DNA of 39,964 nt from Rossellomorea vietnamensis (GCF_008180415.1 NZ_VTEI01000002.1:636557-676520), one strand, 5' to 3'; shown: positions 26,073 through 35,050, counted from the first letter of the stretch. A program made the numbers and translations. Notes: generated by a model not told the origin, from the sequence alone.

Positions 26073-26810
26073 TCATTCTTCAAGCATGGGAATCCTGCTT
26101 TTATATTGATTGATCAACCTTCTATTATGTTCTTCAGCACCGTCCACATTTCCGCTTTTAAAAATAGGAGGGTTGAAGCCGTTTTTCACCATTAGATCTA
26201 CTGCTTCTACCATGATCCCATTTATAATCGCTGCGCCAATAATAGTTGACCCAGTTCCAAACGGGACATCGAGATCTTCCTTACTCATGAGGGCATCTCC
26301 GATTTCTATATGGTTATCTATTACAAGGTCTACAGATTGATATAAGAATTTTCCGGAACTGTGACGCGAAGGCTGGCTGTCAGAATAACGCGGAGAAGTA
26401 ATGGCAATGACAAACGAGCCTGTCCTTCTGGCGATTTCTGCCACATCGACCGGCACTTGATTTCTACCCGAAGTGGACGCTACTACCATCACATCTTCTG
26501 GCTCAATTTTTATATCAGCCATGAATTGTTCAGCGAACCTCTCTTCTTTTTCCAACTGTGAGGAACGTACCGCACCTTTATGGAGCATCAAATCTTCTAT
26601 TAATAGAGGACTGATGGGAACCAATCCCCCGGCACGGTAAAATAATTCTTCACCAAGGATATGGGAATGTCCGCAGCCGAACACATGGACAATCCCTCCC
26701 TGCTGTATGCTCCGTGCTATTTCCTCTGCTGCTTTTTTGATATTATCATGTTCAGCTTTCTCTATAACGTTCAATAATTCTTCAAGCTTTTTAAAATATT
26801 GCTTAAACAT
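26073..26810 (-). CDS. SIS-domain protein (UPF0309 type)
   Basis: A 245-residue sugar-isomerase-fold protein: the phosphosugar-binding strand IVHVFGCGHSHILGEELFYRAGGL at about 40-63, VASTSGRNQVPVDVAEIARRTG and the C-terminal NGFNPPIFKSGNVDGAEEHN. This family (UPF0309) often lies with GlcNAc or MurNAc genes; here it closes the nagA-nagB-nagR group with only 21 nt to nagR. It probably acts on an amino-sugar phosphate, but no enzyme activity can be assigned. GGGAGG precedes the ATG. Confidence 0.85.
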   Translation of the reverse strand: MFKQYFKKLEELLNVIEKAEHDNIKKAAEEIARSIQQGGIVHVFGCGHSHILGEELFYRAGGLVPISPLLIEDLMLHKGAVRSSQLEKEERFAEQFMADIKIEPEDVMVVASTSGRNQVPVDVAEIARRTGSFVIAITSPRYSDSQPSRHSSGKFLYQSVDLVIDNHIEIGDALMSKEDLDVPFGTGSTIIGAAIINGIMVEAVDLMVKNGFNPPIFKSGNVDGAEEHNRRLINQYKSRIPMLEE

Positions 26811-26831
26811 AAATCTTCCCTCCCCTCTTAA

Positions 26832-27560
26832 CTACCTGTTCATTTGGATTTTGAATTTATATCTATCCGCTCTATAGGAAGATTGAACAAATTCCACTGG
26901 GGTTCCGTCTGCCAGGAAGGTGTGTCTTTGAATGAGCATCACAGGTGCGCCTGGTTGAATATCAAGAAATTCAGCTTCCATTTCGCTCGCCACTGATGAT
27001 TCGATCACTTGGGAGGCATGATCGATATTCAAGTCCAATTCGTTTTCAATATAAGCATAAAGGGATTGGTTTACAATCTTTTCTGTAAGGCCTTTGATAA
27101 AGTTCGCGGATATATAATTGGTTTCCAGTGCCATCGGCGCATCATCCGCTAAACGAATTCTTCTTATTTCATAGACAGGTCCATATTCCTGTATCCCTAA
27201 CTGAGCAGCTATGTAGCTGGTCGCGGGGATGATCTCAAATTGAACCAACTTGCTCCCGGGTTTCAGCCCTCTTGATTTCATATCTTCAGTGAAGCTTGTT
27301 AATCCCTGCAGGGCCTGTTCGATTTTAGGCTTCCGTTCCGCTATGAATGTGCCCTTGCCTTGTATGCGGTGCAAATACCCTTCATTCACTAATTGTGTGA
27401 AAGCTTGTCTGACGGTCATCCGGCTGATTTGAAATTGCTCGGCATATTCTCTTTCTGCAGGGAGAGAGTCACCCGGCTTCAGTTCACTGCTTTCTATCTT
27501 GTTTTTAATGATTTCACCAAGTTGATAGTATATAGGGATAGGGGAATTTTTTTTAATCAT
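26832..27560 (-). CDS. nagR: GntR/HutC-type repressor NagR
   Basis: A 242-residue transcription factor with an N-terminal winged helix (PIYYQLGEIIKNKIESSELKPGDSLPAE, MTVRQAFTQLVNEGYLHRIQGKGTF) and a C-terminal UTRA effector domain. In B. subtilis NagR (YvoA) represses nagAB and nagP and is released by glucosamine-6-phosphate or GlcNAc-6-phosphate. It lies 24 nt after nagB. Two sequences with its operator pattern lie upstream of nagA, consistent with autoregulation of the whole cluster. The ATG has only a weak ribosome site, so expression may be low. Confidence 0.92.
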   Translation of the reverse strand: MIKKNSPIPIYYQLGEIIKNKIESSELKPGDSLPAEREYAEQFQISRMTVRQAFTQLVNEGYLHRIQGKGTFIAERKPKIEQALQGLTSFTEDMKSRGLKPGSKLVQFEIIPATSYIAAQLGIQEYGPVYEIRRIRLADDAPMALETNYISANFIKGLTEKIVNQSLYAYIENELDLNIDHASQVIESSVASEMEAEFLDIQPGAPVMLIQRHTFLADGTPVEFVQSSYRADRYKFKIQMNR

Positions 27561-27584
27561 TCTACTTGACGAACACCCTTTCTT

Positions 27585-28331
27585 TTAAGCTTTTTCACAA
27601 AACCAACTGTTATTTCCCAGAGCTGCTTTATCAGCAACTATTGTAACATGGGGGTGGTTTCTTAATATTGAAGCCGGGAAGTTTTCGGTCACTTCATTCT
27701 CCATGAGACGGTCAAAAGCCTCTCTTTTTCTTTCGCCTGAAATAAGGAGCAGGATTTCCTTACTCTTCATGATTGTTGAAATTCCCATAGTGATTGCTCT
27801 TCCCGGTACCTTTTCCAGGCTGTCAAAATACCTGGCATTTGCTTCCCGGGTTGATTTTGCTAATCGCACCAGATGGGTGTTGGAATGAAACGAGGTTCCC
27901 GGCTCATTGAAACCAATATGCCCATTGCTTCCGATTCCAAGAATCTGCAAGTCGATTCCCCCGGATTCTGCTATCCGCCTTTCATAATCAAGGCATTCCT
28001 GCAGCATGTCCCGGACATCTCCACGGGGAATATGCGTGTTCGATTTTTTTATATCGAGATGATTGAAGAGTTTTTTATTCATATAGTGACGGTAACTGCT
28101 GGGATGGTCTCCTGAAAGACCGACATACTCATCTAAATTAAAGGTGGATGTGTTTTTATATGAAGTTTGATTTTTTTGATGATCTTCAATTAGTTTGGTG
28201 TAAGTTCCGATCGGTGTTCCGCCTGTCGCCAGGCCAAGGTTGATTTTTTCTGAACTGCCGACTTTTCCAGATATAAGTACCGCTGCCAACCGGCTCATTT
28301 CCTGGTAGTCTTCTGCTTCGATAATCTTCAC
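27585..28331 (-). CDS. nagB: Glucosamine-6-phosphate deaminase
   Basis: Converts glucosamine-6-phosphate to fructose-6-phosphate and ammonia. The 248-residue protein has LGLATGGTPIGTY (phosphate loop), NLDEYVGL, the catalytic strand GIGSNGHIGFNEPG and AITMGISTIM near 180. The GTG start has GAGGAG 7 nt upstream and lies 1 nt after the nagA stop. The length is that of the monomeric Bacillus enzymes. It is the second gene of the nag cluster. Confidence 0.96.
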   Translation of the reverse strand: MKIIEAEDYQEMSRLAAVLISGKVGSSEKINLGLATGGTPIGTYTKLIEDHQKNQTSYKNTSTFNLDEYVGLSGDHPSSYRHYMNKKLFNHLDIKKSNTHIPRGDVRDMLQECLDYERRIAESGGIDLQILGIGSNGHIGFNEPGTSFHSNTHLVRLAKSTREANARYFDSLEKVPGRAITMGISTIMKSKEILLLISGERKREAFDRLMENEVTENFPASILRNHPHVTIVADKAALGNNSWFCEKA

Positions 28332-28332
28332 T

Positions 28333-29523
28333 TCAATTCTCCTCTTCTCTAAAAGCAGTCGTTCCGCGACAGAAAGTCATCAGAACCTCCATATTTTCAT
28401 CCAATATGACGATATCCGCATCTTTCCCTTTTGAGATGCTTCCTTTTCGATCGAATATGTTTAATTGTTTTGCCGGGTTAACGGATACCATTTCAATAAC
28501 CTCATGAATCTGGCACCCGGTATAAGCCAGCATATTTTTTACAGCATTGTCCATCTTAAGAATACTGCCTGCCAGTGTTCCGTCCTCAAGGACTGCCTTC
28601 CCGTCCTGCACAATGACCTCTTGTCCTCCCAAATCGTATTGTCCATTTTTCAAGCATTTCGCTCTCATGGAATCCGTGATCAGGATGATCCCTTTTTCCC
28701 CTTTTTCCCTATAGGCCAGCTTGATCATTTCAGGATGCACATGAATTCCGTCAGCGATGATTTCAGTTTTTAACTCATCTCTTAAAAAGGCTGCTCCTAC
28801 AACACCAGGCTCACGGTGGTGCAGCCCTCTCATTTGATTAAATAGATGGGTGACATGATTGGCACCAGCCGCAATTGCAGCATCTGCTTCTTCATAGGCA
28901 GCATCTGAATGGCCTATGGATGCAATGACTCCAGTCTCACTCAAATAGCGAACCATCTCCAGTCCGCCCGCTTGTTCAACAGCCAATGTGACAAGCTTAA
29001 TAGAGTTCTGCGATATGGATTGCCATTTTTTAAAAACATTCACGTCGGGATCTTCGATATGCTCCTTCGGCTGGGCGCCTGCCTTCTTCTCATTCACAAA
29101 TGGCCCTTCCAAATGGATACCGATGATTTCTGATTGTCCGTTGTTTTTCTGTGTATGAATGTAACTTCCCGTGTTTTTTAAAGCTTTTTCAATTTCATTC
29201 CTGCTTTGGGTCATGGTAGTCGCTAAAAAACTGGTGGTCCCTTCCCTGGGAAGAGTTCTTACCATATTATTCAATGCTTCTTCTGTCGCATCCATAACAT
29301 CCGCACCGTTCACTCCATGGATATGAACATCAATGAAGCCGGGAACCGCCATGGAACCAGAAGGAAAATCCAAAATCTCATATCCTTCCGCTCCTGTTAA
29401 ATCCTCCTCTGGCCCAATGTCGACAATCTTGTGGTCTTTCATCTTTATATAACCCTTTTCCAGCTTGGATTCCCCGGAATAAATCTGCATCCCTCTCAGC
29501 AAAATAGGTTTATGGCTCGTCAT
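28333..29523 (-). CDS. nagA: N-acetylglucosamine-6-phosphate deacetylase
   Basis: Removes acetate from GlcNAc-6-phosphate. It is an amidohydrolase of 396 residues: GFIDVHIHG (H67, H69), HLEGPFVNEKKAGAQ, IGHSDA, the substrate residues THLFNQMRGLHHREPG and ITDSMRA. It is the first gene of the nag cluster and is preceded by 400 nt with two probable NagR boxes. No GlcNAc PTS transporter gene is in the cluster, so uptake must be encoded elsewhere. Confidence 0.96.
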   Translation of the reverse strand: MTSHKPILLRGMQIYSGESKLEKGYIKMKDHKIVDIGPEEDLTGAEGYEILDFPSGSMAVPGFIDVHIHGVNGADVMDATEEALNNMVRTLPREGTTSFLATTMTQSRNEIEKALKNTGSYIHTQKNNGQSEIIGIHLEGPFVNEKKAGAQPKEHIEDPDVNVFKKWQSISQNSIKLVTLAVEQAGGLEMVRYLSETGVIASIGHSDAAYEEADAAIAAGANHVTHLFNQMRGLHHREPGVVGAAFLRDELKTEIIADGIHVHPEMIKLAYREKGEKGIILITDSMRAKCLKNGQYDLGGQEVIVQDGKAVLEDGTLAGSILKMDNAVKNMLAYTGCQIHEVIEMVSVNPAKQLNIFDRKGSISKGKDADIVILDENMEVLMTFCRGTTAFREEEN

Positions 29524-29635
29524 TCTTATCTCATCCTTTCAGAGTGGAGACTGTTCGGTTCTTCTATATAGAGTACAACTTTTATAACTCTTGATATTTT
29601 TTGGATTCTTTTTTATCTTAGCATCCAACTAGTAT

Positions 29636-29652
29636 AGTTGTCTATACCAATT
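29636..29652. promoter_or_regulatory. NagR operator (dre) 1
   Basis: AGTTGTCTATACCAATT; its complement AATTGGTATAGACAACT matches the dre sites of B. subtilis nagAB/nagP as I recall them (ATTGGTATAGACAACT-like). It lies about 115 bp before nagA. Confidence 0.75.
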
Positions 29653-29700
29653 AAACGTCTATAAAAGAATAAACGGTAAACACCATTTAGGAAAGTGGTT

Positions 29701-29716
29701 ACTGGTATAGATAAGC
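29701..29716. promoter_or_regulatory. NagR operator (dre) 2
   Basis: ACTGGTATAGATAAGC shares the core TGGTATAGAYAA with the first site. The two cores are about 60 bp apart and on opposite strands. Confidence 0.6.
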
Positions 29717-29813
29717 ATACTAAATTAATTATCTTTTAGATAAAATGAAACTTACCGAGGGAATTGCGCTTCTGCTGGTTTAATCCCTTTGAGATTCAGT
29801 CCAGCTGTAAGCA

Positions 29814-29874
29814 TAAAAAAAGTAGTGTTCTGTTCAGATTTGAATTCTGTTCAGACACTACTTTTTTTGTACTG
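29814..29874. terminator. Bidirectional terminator
   Basis: AAAAAAAGTAGTGT...ACACTACTTTTTTT with a second stem CTGTTCAGA / complementary bases inside. It follows the grpB-family gene on the minus strand. Confidence 0.8.
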
Positions 29875-29928
29875 GAAAGCAGGGTAAGAAATTGTAACAT
29901 AGAAAAGCAGCGGCCTGTACTTCTGATT

Positions 29929-30453
29929 TCACCTGCTTCGTGCCCATTTCAAAGCCCGCATTTCCAACTCCCGGACAAAATCATTTTTTCCTTCTATGTA
30001 TGCTTCAATATTATTCGGATACTTTGCCGCTAATTCACTTTTCAGCCTGCCGTATTTTTCCGCTTCAACTTTCATTACTCTTAGATAATCCCTGAAAAGC
30101 AAGTGCCTTTCGATATCTTCACTGCCTGACGCGAAGATGTGAACATGATACAACCTTTCACCTTCTTTATTTTCAAAGAAAAAATATCTGCGTCCGGCTA
30201 TACCATTTTCACCTTTCCCCACATACCCCAGTGCCTCTAAATTGTCAGTCCTGTCATCTGCCGCACCAATGTCTGGAATCTCAATAAGAAAGTCGATGAT
30301 GGGCTTGGCCGCCAATCCTTCCACCGACGTCGATCCGATGTGATGAATCACCGCTCTGATTCCTTGAAAAACTGATTCCAGCCTTTTCTTTTCTTGAAGA
30401 AATTGCTCTCTCCACTGAGGACGGTAAGAGGTCACCTCGACTTTCCTGGACAT
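29929..30453 (-). CDS. GrpB family protein (UPF0157)
   Basis: A 174-residue nucleotidyltransferase-fold protein of the GrpB/UPF0157 family. The diagnostic piece is VIHHIGSTSVEGLAAKPIIDFLI near 35-57 (the GS-x9-D-x-D-like pattern), with LYHVHIFASGSEDIERHLLFRDYLR further on. Its function is unknown; related domains occur fused to dephospho-CoA kinase. The ATG overlaps the yqkE stop codon by one base, and AAGGA lies 9 nt upstream, so it is translated with yqkE. Confidence 0.88.
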   Translation of the reverse strand: MSRKVEVTSYRPQWREQFLQEKKRLESVFQGIRAVIHHIGSTSVEGLAAKPIIDFLIEIPDIGAADDRTDNLEALGYVGKGENGIAGRRYFFFENKEGERLYHVHIFASGSEDIERHLLFRDYLRVMKVEAEKYGRLKSELAAKYPNNIEAYIEGKNDFVRELEMRALKWARSR

Positions 30454-30701
30454 CACTTATAATCCTTCCAGTTCATGCTGCTTTCACCGAGAAGTTCTTC
30501 AAACGATTTATTTTTTTCCCGCTGTTTCATTTCTTGCCTTTTTTTCTCCGCTTCCTCTTCCTTCCGGGTGGTTTCTTCTTTTTCAAGCTCTTTCTTTTTA
30601 TCTTTTAACGCCTGAAACACATCAGATTGCAATGTGTCCTTCAATGTCAATTCTTCATTATTCTTTGTGGATGGACGCTTCCGCTGCTGTTTTTTCTTCA
30701 T
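30453..30701 (-). CDS. yqkE: YqkE family protein (DUF3886)
   Basis: An 82-residue, highly charged, probably coiled-coil protein: LTLKDTLQSDVFQALKDKKKEL, a Lys/Glu-rich middle, and the conserved end KNKSFEELLGESSMNWKDYK. This matches the YqkE/DUF3886 family. Its function is unknown. AGGAGG lies 9 nt before the ATG. In B. subtilis yqkE is next to yqkF, but here about 4.7 kb with the nag cluster separates them. Confidence 0.82.
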   Translation of the reverse strand: MKKKQQRKRPSTKNNEELTLKDTLQSDVFQALKDKKKELEKEETTRKEEEAEKKRQEMKQREKNKSFEELLGESSMNWKDYK

Positions 30702-30727
30702 GGGGCTTTTCCTCCTCTTTTTGATTT

Positions 30728-31095
30728 GTACCCTTATCTAGGTGCCCGCTATTGGTTGATGGTGCATTTCCTTTGAATCTTACCGTTATCTAGAGGCTTG
30801 CTCTTTGTTGTTGGTATGTTTTCATCCAAATCGTACCATTATCGAAGGGCTCGCTCTTTGTTAATGGTATGTTTCCTCTCGAATCGTACCGTTATCTAGG
30901 AGCTTGCTCTTTGTTGTTGGTACGTTTCTTTCCGAATCACACCGTTATCTAAGGGCTCACTCTTTGTTGTTGGTATGTTCCCCTCCGAATCTTACCGTTA
31001 TCTTGTCACGCGGTCCTTGTTGTTGGTATGTTTCTTTCTGTGTCGTGCCGTTATCGAAGGGCATGCTTTTTGCTAATAATACGTTTTCCTCATAA
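30728..31095. repeat. Tandem array of 53-bp units, about 7 copies (array A3)
   Basis: Unit starts (the A of the ACCGTTAT-like block) lie at 30730, 30782, 30835, 30888, 30941, 30994 and 31047: one step of 52, five of 53. The unit core is ACCGTTATCTAGGGGCTTGC-like, then TCTTTGTTGTTGGTATG. The start and middle are complementary as GTACC/GGTAC or TACC/GGTA; in the unit at 30835 the arms are TACCATTA and TAATGGTA, a perfect 8-bp pair. The array lies upstream of yqkE and downstream of scoB. Confidence 0.92.
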
Positions 31096-31167
31096 CCTCT
31101 AAGTTCTCCCCCCTAAGACAAAAGGAGAAGCAGCCATACCGAAACTACAATACCATGATTTTACCAA

Positions 31168-31205
31168 AAAAATAAAAAAAGAGAAGCATAGCGCTTCCCT
31201 CTTCA
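31168..31205 (-). terminator. Terminator of the thiolase-scoAB operon
   Basis: Minus strand: GAGGGAAGC GCTAT GCTTCTC, then TTTTTTTATTTTTTT. Confidence 0.85.
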
Positions 31206-31362
31206 AAAAACTGCCAGAGTACTGTTTTTTTGTGGTTTGATATCCTTGGTGAAACGTTTGAGTGACACCTGGATACTACATTTGATGACTTGGTGTTCTT
31301 CATGAAACGTTTGAGTGACACCAGACCTTGCTTATTCGTAGTTTGGTGTCACTCGTAAACCG
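31204..31362. repeat. Tandem array of 53-bp units, 3 copies (array A4)
   Basis: TTTGAGTGACACC occurs at 31257 and 31310, 53 bp apart; the preceding 53 bp (from 31204) share the TTGGTGAAACG end. The last unit has the arms AGTGACACC and GGTGTCACT, a perfect 9-bp pair around 22 nt. Sequence is unrelated to array A3, only 100 bp away. It ends 10 bp before the scoB stop codon. Confidence 0.8.
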
Positions 31363-31371
31363 TATAAGAGA

Positions 31372-32034
31372 CTAAAATGCGTCTGTCACCAAGTTATCAT
31401 CAATGGTCAATTGAGGTTCGGTTGTCGAAGTTACATCTTCAACAGTGTAGCCTTCTGCCACTTCCCTCAGAACCAGTCCATTGTCCGTTACATCGATGAC
31501 GGCACGGTCGGTAATGATTCTGTGCACTACACCTTCTCCTGTCAGCGGAAGGCTGCATTCTTTTAGAATTTTACCCTCGCCGTCTTTGTTCACATGTTCC
31601 ATAATGACGATGATTTTCTGAGCTCCATGAACAAGATCCATGGCGCCTCCCATCCCTTTGATCATCTTGCCTGGGATCATCCAGTTGGCCAGATCTCCTT
31701 TCTCGGATACTTCCATTCCGCCAAGGATTGCCACGTTAATATGTCCGCCCCTGATCATGGCGAAAGATTCCGAGCTGTCAAAGTAGGAAGAGCCCGGGAT
31801 CGCTGTTACCGTTTCTTTTCCCGCATTGATCAGGTCAGCATCCACCTCATCTTCTGAAGGGTAGGGCCCGATACCGAGTAATCCATTCTCAGATTGCAGA
31901 ACAACCTGCTTATTGTCTGAAATATAGTTGGCAACCAGTGTCGGCATACCGATTCCAAGATTGACATAGAATCCGTCCTGTATCTCTTTTTCTGCTCTTC
32001 TGGCTATTTTTTCTCTCATTTTCGCGCGGTCCAT
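31372..32034 (-). CDS. scoB: Succinyl-CoA:3-ketoacid CoA-transferase subunit B
   Basis: Transfers CoA from succinyl-CoA to acetoacetate. The 220-residue beta subunit carries the catalytic Glu49 in [14 protein letters not shown], plus [14 protein letters not shown] and the [30 protein letters not shown] block. It lies 29 nt after scoA, with AAAGGAG upstream of the ATG. Together with the thiolase it converts acetoacetate to two acetyl-CoA. A poly-3-hydroxybutyrate or leucine catabolic role is possible. Confidence 0.93.
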   Translation of the reverse strand: MDRAKMREKIARRAEKEIQDGFYVNLGIGMPTLVANYISDNKQVVLQSENGLLGIGPYPSEDEVDADLINAGKETVTAIPGSSYFDSSESFAMIRGGHINVAILGGMEVSEKGDLANWMIPGKMIKGMGGAMDLVHGAQKIIVIMEHVNKDGEGKILKECSLPLTGEGVVHRIITDRAVIDVTDNGLVLREVAEGYTVEDVTSTTEPQLTIDDNLVTDAF

Positions 32035-32063
32035 TTTCCTTCTCTCCTTTCCCTGACTCCAAC

Positions 32064-32756
32064 TTAATGGCTGCTGACTGTTCTTCTTTCAATCCTTTTT
32101 TCCTGCTCTGCCTGGATGATGCGCTTCACATAGATGCTTGGAGTATGAATTTCATTTGGATTAAGATCGCCCGTTTCCACCAGCTCTTCCACTTCGGCGA
32201 TTGTCACTTTTCCAGCCGCTGCAATCATAGGGTTGAAGTTTCTTGCTGTTTTGTTATAAATCAGATTTCCCATTTTATCGCCTTTCCAGGCACGGACGAG
32301 ACTGAAGTCAGCTGTATACGCTTCCTCTAATAAGTACTTTTTTCCGTTGAATGTACGGGTTTCTTTTCCTTCTGCAATTGGTGTGCCGACTCCTGTAGGG
32401 GTATAGAATGCCGGGATTCCCGCACCGCCTGCCCTGATTTTTTCGGCCAGTGTTCCTTGAGGCACCAATTCTACCTCAATTTCCCCTGAAAGCACCTGTC
32501 TTTCAAACTCTTTATTTTCACCCACATAGGATCCGATCATCTTCTTGATCTGCTTGTTGCGCAAGAGCAAGCCAAGTCCCCAATCATCCACTCCACAGTT
32601 GTTGGAAATGACCGTTAAGTCTTTTACACCTTTCTCAACAAGGGCAAGAATCAGGTTTTCCGGGATTCCGCACAGCCCAAATCCGCCGACCATTAATGTG
32701 GCTCCATCTTTGATATCTTCAATCGCGTCATTAAAAGAAGTATATACTTGTTTCAT
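32064..32756 (-). CDS. scoA: Succinyl-CoA:3-ketoacid CoA-transferase subunit A
   Basis: Alpha subunit, 230 residues. Family signature [22 protein letters not shown] near 15-36, then [16 protein letters not shown] and [27 protein letters not shown]. The start is ATG at 32756 (AGGAGG 7 nt upstream); the adjacent TTG would add one residue. It lies 24 nt after the thiolase gene, clearly in one operon with it and scoB. Confidence 0.94.
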   Translation of the reverse strand: MKQVYTSFNDAIEDIKDGATLMVGGFGLCGIPENLILALVEKGVKDLTVISNNCGVDDWGLGLLLRNKQIKKMIGSYVGENKEFERQVLSGEIEVELVPQGTLAEKIRAGGAGIPAFYTPTGVGTPIAEGKETRTFNGKKYLLEEAYTADFSLVRAWKGDKMGNLIYNKTARNFNPMIAAAGKVTIAEVEELVETGDLNPNEIHTPSIYVKRIIQAEQEKRIERRTVSSH

Positions 32757-32780
32757 CAAGGTTCCTCCTTCGTTTTATGG

Positions 32781-33962
32781 TTAAAATTTTTCTACTATTG
32801 TGGCTACACCTTGTCCGCCGCCGATGCAAAGTGTCGCGAGCCCCCTCTTCGCATTTCTGCGGCCCATTTCATGGATAAGAGTCACAAGGATGCGTGTCCC
32901 GCTTGCACCGATCGGGTGGCCAAGGGCAATCGCCCCTCCGTTCACATTCAGCTTTTCTTTATCAAATTGAAGTTCACGGTCGACAGCAAGAGATTGGGCA
33001 GCAAAGGCTTCATTGGCTTCTATCAAGTCCATATCTGTCAGGGACAAGCTCGATTTCTCTAAAACATTCTTCACAGCAGATACTGGTCCTATGCCCATAA
33101 CTGCCGGATCAACCGCAGCATTTGCATTTGCTTTGATTGTCACAAGCGGAGTGATTCCCAGCTGGTCCGCCTTCTCTTTTGACATCACGACAACAGCAGC
33201 TGCTCCATCATTGATGCCAGATGCGTTTCCTGCCGTGACACTTCCTTCTTTTTTAAATGCCGCCCTTAAACCTGACAATTTCTCCGCTGTCGAGCTCTTA
33301 CGCGGAAATTCATCGGTTTTGAAAATAACGGGCTCCCCTTTTCTTTGAGGAATTTCGACAGGGACAATTTCGCTGTCAAATTTACCGGCTTCCATTGCGG
33401 CCGCTGCTTTTTCCTGGCTCCAGGCTGCGAATTCGTCCTGCTCTTCTCTTTTAATGGAATAGCGGTCGCAAAGGTTCTCTGCCGTCATACCCATATGATA
33501 GTCATTGAACGCACACCATAAGCCGTCCGAAATCATGCTGTCGACCACTTTTCCGTCGCCCATTCTATAGCCGTTCCTTGCATTTGGAAGCAAATAAGGT
33601 GCCTGGCTCATATTTTCCATTCCGCCGGCAACAATTATGTCTGCATCACCAGCGATAATTGCCTGTGCAGCTAAATGGACCGTTTTCAGCCCCGATCCGC
33701 ATACTTTGTTAATGGTCATCGCAGGAACCGTTTCCGGCATCCCTGCTTTAAGCGCCGCCTGCCTTGCCGGGTTCTGCCCGAGACCTGCCTGCAGCACATT
33801 CCCCATGATGACTTCATCTACATCATTCATCGATACTCCTGCTTTTTCCAATGCATCCTTGATCACTATCGCTCCCAGCTCCGGTGCCGGGATATCCTTT
33901 AAAGATCCGTTGAAGCTGCCTATAGCCGTACGGACCGCACTCACGATTACTACTTCTTTCAT
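32781..33962 (-). CDS. Acetyl-CoA C-acetyltransferase (thiolase)
   Basis: Cleaves acetoacetyl-CoA with CoA to two acetyl-CoA, or runs in reverse. The 393-residue thiolase has the nucleophile C88 (NKVCGSGLK), the acid/base pair H349 ([14 protein letters not shown]) and C379 (LCIGGGQG), and [11 protein letters not shown]. The B. subtilis relatives are MmgA and YhfS; I cannot choose between these names. First gene of the thiolase-scoA-scoB operon; AGGAGG lies 9 nt before the ATG. A cre box overlaps its probable promoter, so glucose repression is likely. Confidence 0.93.
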   Translation of the reverse strand: MKEVVIVSAVRTAIGSFNGSLKDIPAPELGAIVIKDALEKAGVSMNDVDEVIMGNVLQAGLGQNPARQAALKAGMPETVPAMTINKVCGSGLKTVHLAAQAIIAGDADIIVAGGMENMSQAPYLLPNARNGYRMGDGKVVDSMISDGLWCAFNDYHMGMTAENLCDRYSIKREEQDEFAAWSQEKAAAAMEAGKFDSEIVPVEIPQRKGEPVIFKTDEFPRKSSTAEKLSGLRAAFKKEGSVTAGNASGINDGAAAVVVMSKEKADQLGITPLVTIKANANAAVDPAVMGIGPVSAVKNVLEKSSLSLTDMDLIEANEAFAAQSLAVDRELQFDKEKLNVNGGAIALGHPIGASGTRILVTLIHEMGRRNAKRGLATLCIGGGQGVATIVEKF

Positions 33963-34045
33963 GTTCTTGTTCCTCCTTATGCAGAACTTGCAAGAAAACA
34001 GGGCAAGCTGCCTCTCTTTTTTACATCTACTTATAATGTTTTCTA

Positions 34046-34059
34046 TGTAAGCGCTTAAA
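34046..34059. promoter_or_regulatory. CcpA cre site between the thiolase operon and mvaB
   Basis: TGTAAGCGCTTAAA matches TGWAANCGNTNWCA at 13 of 14 positions in both orientations. On the minus strand it overlaps a possible -35 (TTAAGC) of the promoter TTAAGC-17-TATAAG for the thiolase gene, so CcpA binding would block it. Confidence 0.65.
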
Positions 34060-34090
34060 TTCCTTTTAATTCGTCAAAATATTTATAGTT

Positions 34091-34119
34091 GCTTTTTAAA
34101 TCTGAATTTTTCTACAATG
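34091..34119 (+). promoter_or_regulatory. Candidate SigA promoter of mvaB
   Basis: TTGCTT, 18 nt, TACAAT, about 35-40 bp before the ATG of the HMG-CoA lyase gene. Confidence 0.45.
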
Positions 34120-34153
34120 TAGATAGAACTTATCTTTGGATGGAGGAATTTCA

Positions 34154-35050
34154 ATGGACTTACCGAAAAAAGTTACAATGATAGAAGTCGGCCCGCGGGA
34201 CGGACTGCAAAACGAAAAAAACTTTGTTCCCACAGACATTAAAATACAGTTTATCCGTGCTCTCAAAGAGGCGGGCTTGAAGGAAATGGAACTCACTTCA
34301 TTTGTGTCGCCCAAGTGGGTGCCGCAGATGAAAGATGCCGGTGAGATAGTGGAAGCCTGCTTGGACAGCGAACGGGACATGGTGCTTGCCCCGAACCGGA
34401 GAGGAGTCGACCGAGTCCTTGAAACCCAAGGAAAAGCCGTGGCCGTTTTTGTCGGAGTCAGCAACAGCTTCAACAAGAAGAACATCAACAAAACAACAAC
34501 CGAAAGCCTTGAAGAACTGAAACCGATTGTTGCTGAACTCAAAGAAAAAGGCTATTTTGTCCGCGCCTGCATCTCTACCTCATTCTATTGCCCATATGAA
34601 GGAAAAATTCCTCCACAGGAAACTCTTCAACTGTGCAGGGAATTCGCTGATATGGGGGTGGATGAACTGAGTGTTGCGGACACTATCGGCATGGCCAATC
34701 CGAAAGAGTCCTACGAGCTTTTCTCTTTACTTAAGAAAACGCTGCCGGATGTTTTGATGACAGCTCATTTTCACGATACACGTAAAATGGCACTTGCAAA
34801 TATCCTTGCATCCCTTCAGGCCGGAGTTGATCGATTTGACACTTCTGCCGGCGGACTTGGAGGCTGTCCATTCGCCCCCGGCGCCTCAGGCAACGCGGCT
34901 ACGGAGGACGTTGTCTTTATGCTTAAACAAATGGGGATCGACACAGGCGTCGACCTTGACAGGCTTGTTGCCGCGGTGAATATTGTGGCACCTCACCTTT
35001 CCCGCAGCATCGACACCGGCTACTACAAGCTGCAAACTGCCGGTCAATAA
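34154..35050 (+). CDS. mvaB: Hydroxymethylglutaryl-CoA lyase
   Basis: Splits HMG-CoA into acetoacetate and acetyl-CoA, the last step of leucine breakdown. The 298-residue TIM-barrel protein starts with VTMIEVGPRDGLQNE (catalytic R15, D16), has FVRACISTSFYCPYEG, SVADTIGMANP, the metal ligands in TAHFHDTRKMALAN and the signature GLGGCPFAPGASGN. ATG at 34154 has GGAGG 7 nt upstream. B. subtilis YngG is the relative. The divergent thiolase-scoAB operon would consume the acetoacetate made. The rest of the leucine pathway (yngE/F/H/I/J-like genes) is not here. Confidence 0.94.
   Translation: MDLPKKVTMIEVGPRDGLQNEKNFVPTDIKIQFIRALKEAGLKEMELTSFVSPKWVPQMKDAGEIVEACLDSERDMVLAPNRRGVDRVLETQGKAVAVFVGVSNSFNKKNINKTTTESLEELKPIVAELKEKGYFVRACISTSFYCPYEGKIPPQETLQLCREFADMGVDELSVADTIGMANPKESYELFSLLKKTLPDVLMTAHFHDTRKMALANILASLQAGVDRFDTSAGGLGGCPFAPGASGNAATEDVVFMLKQMGIDTGVDLDRLVAAVNIVAPHLSRSIDTGYYKLQTAGQ

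Larger units (their letters stand above)
29524..29928. other. nagA upstream region
   Basis: About 400 nt without a gene. It holds two NagR-type operators and, towards grpB, a bidirectional terminator. The stretch 29754-29812 shows no motif that I can identify. Confidence 0.6.
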
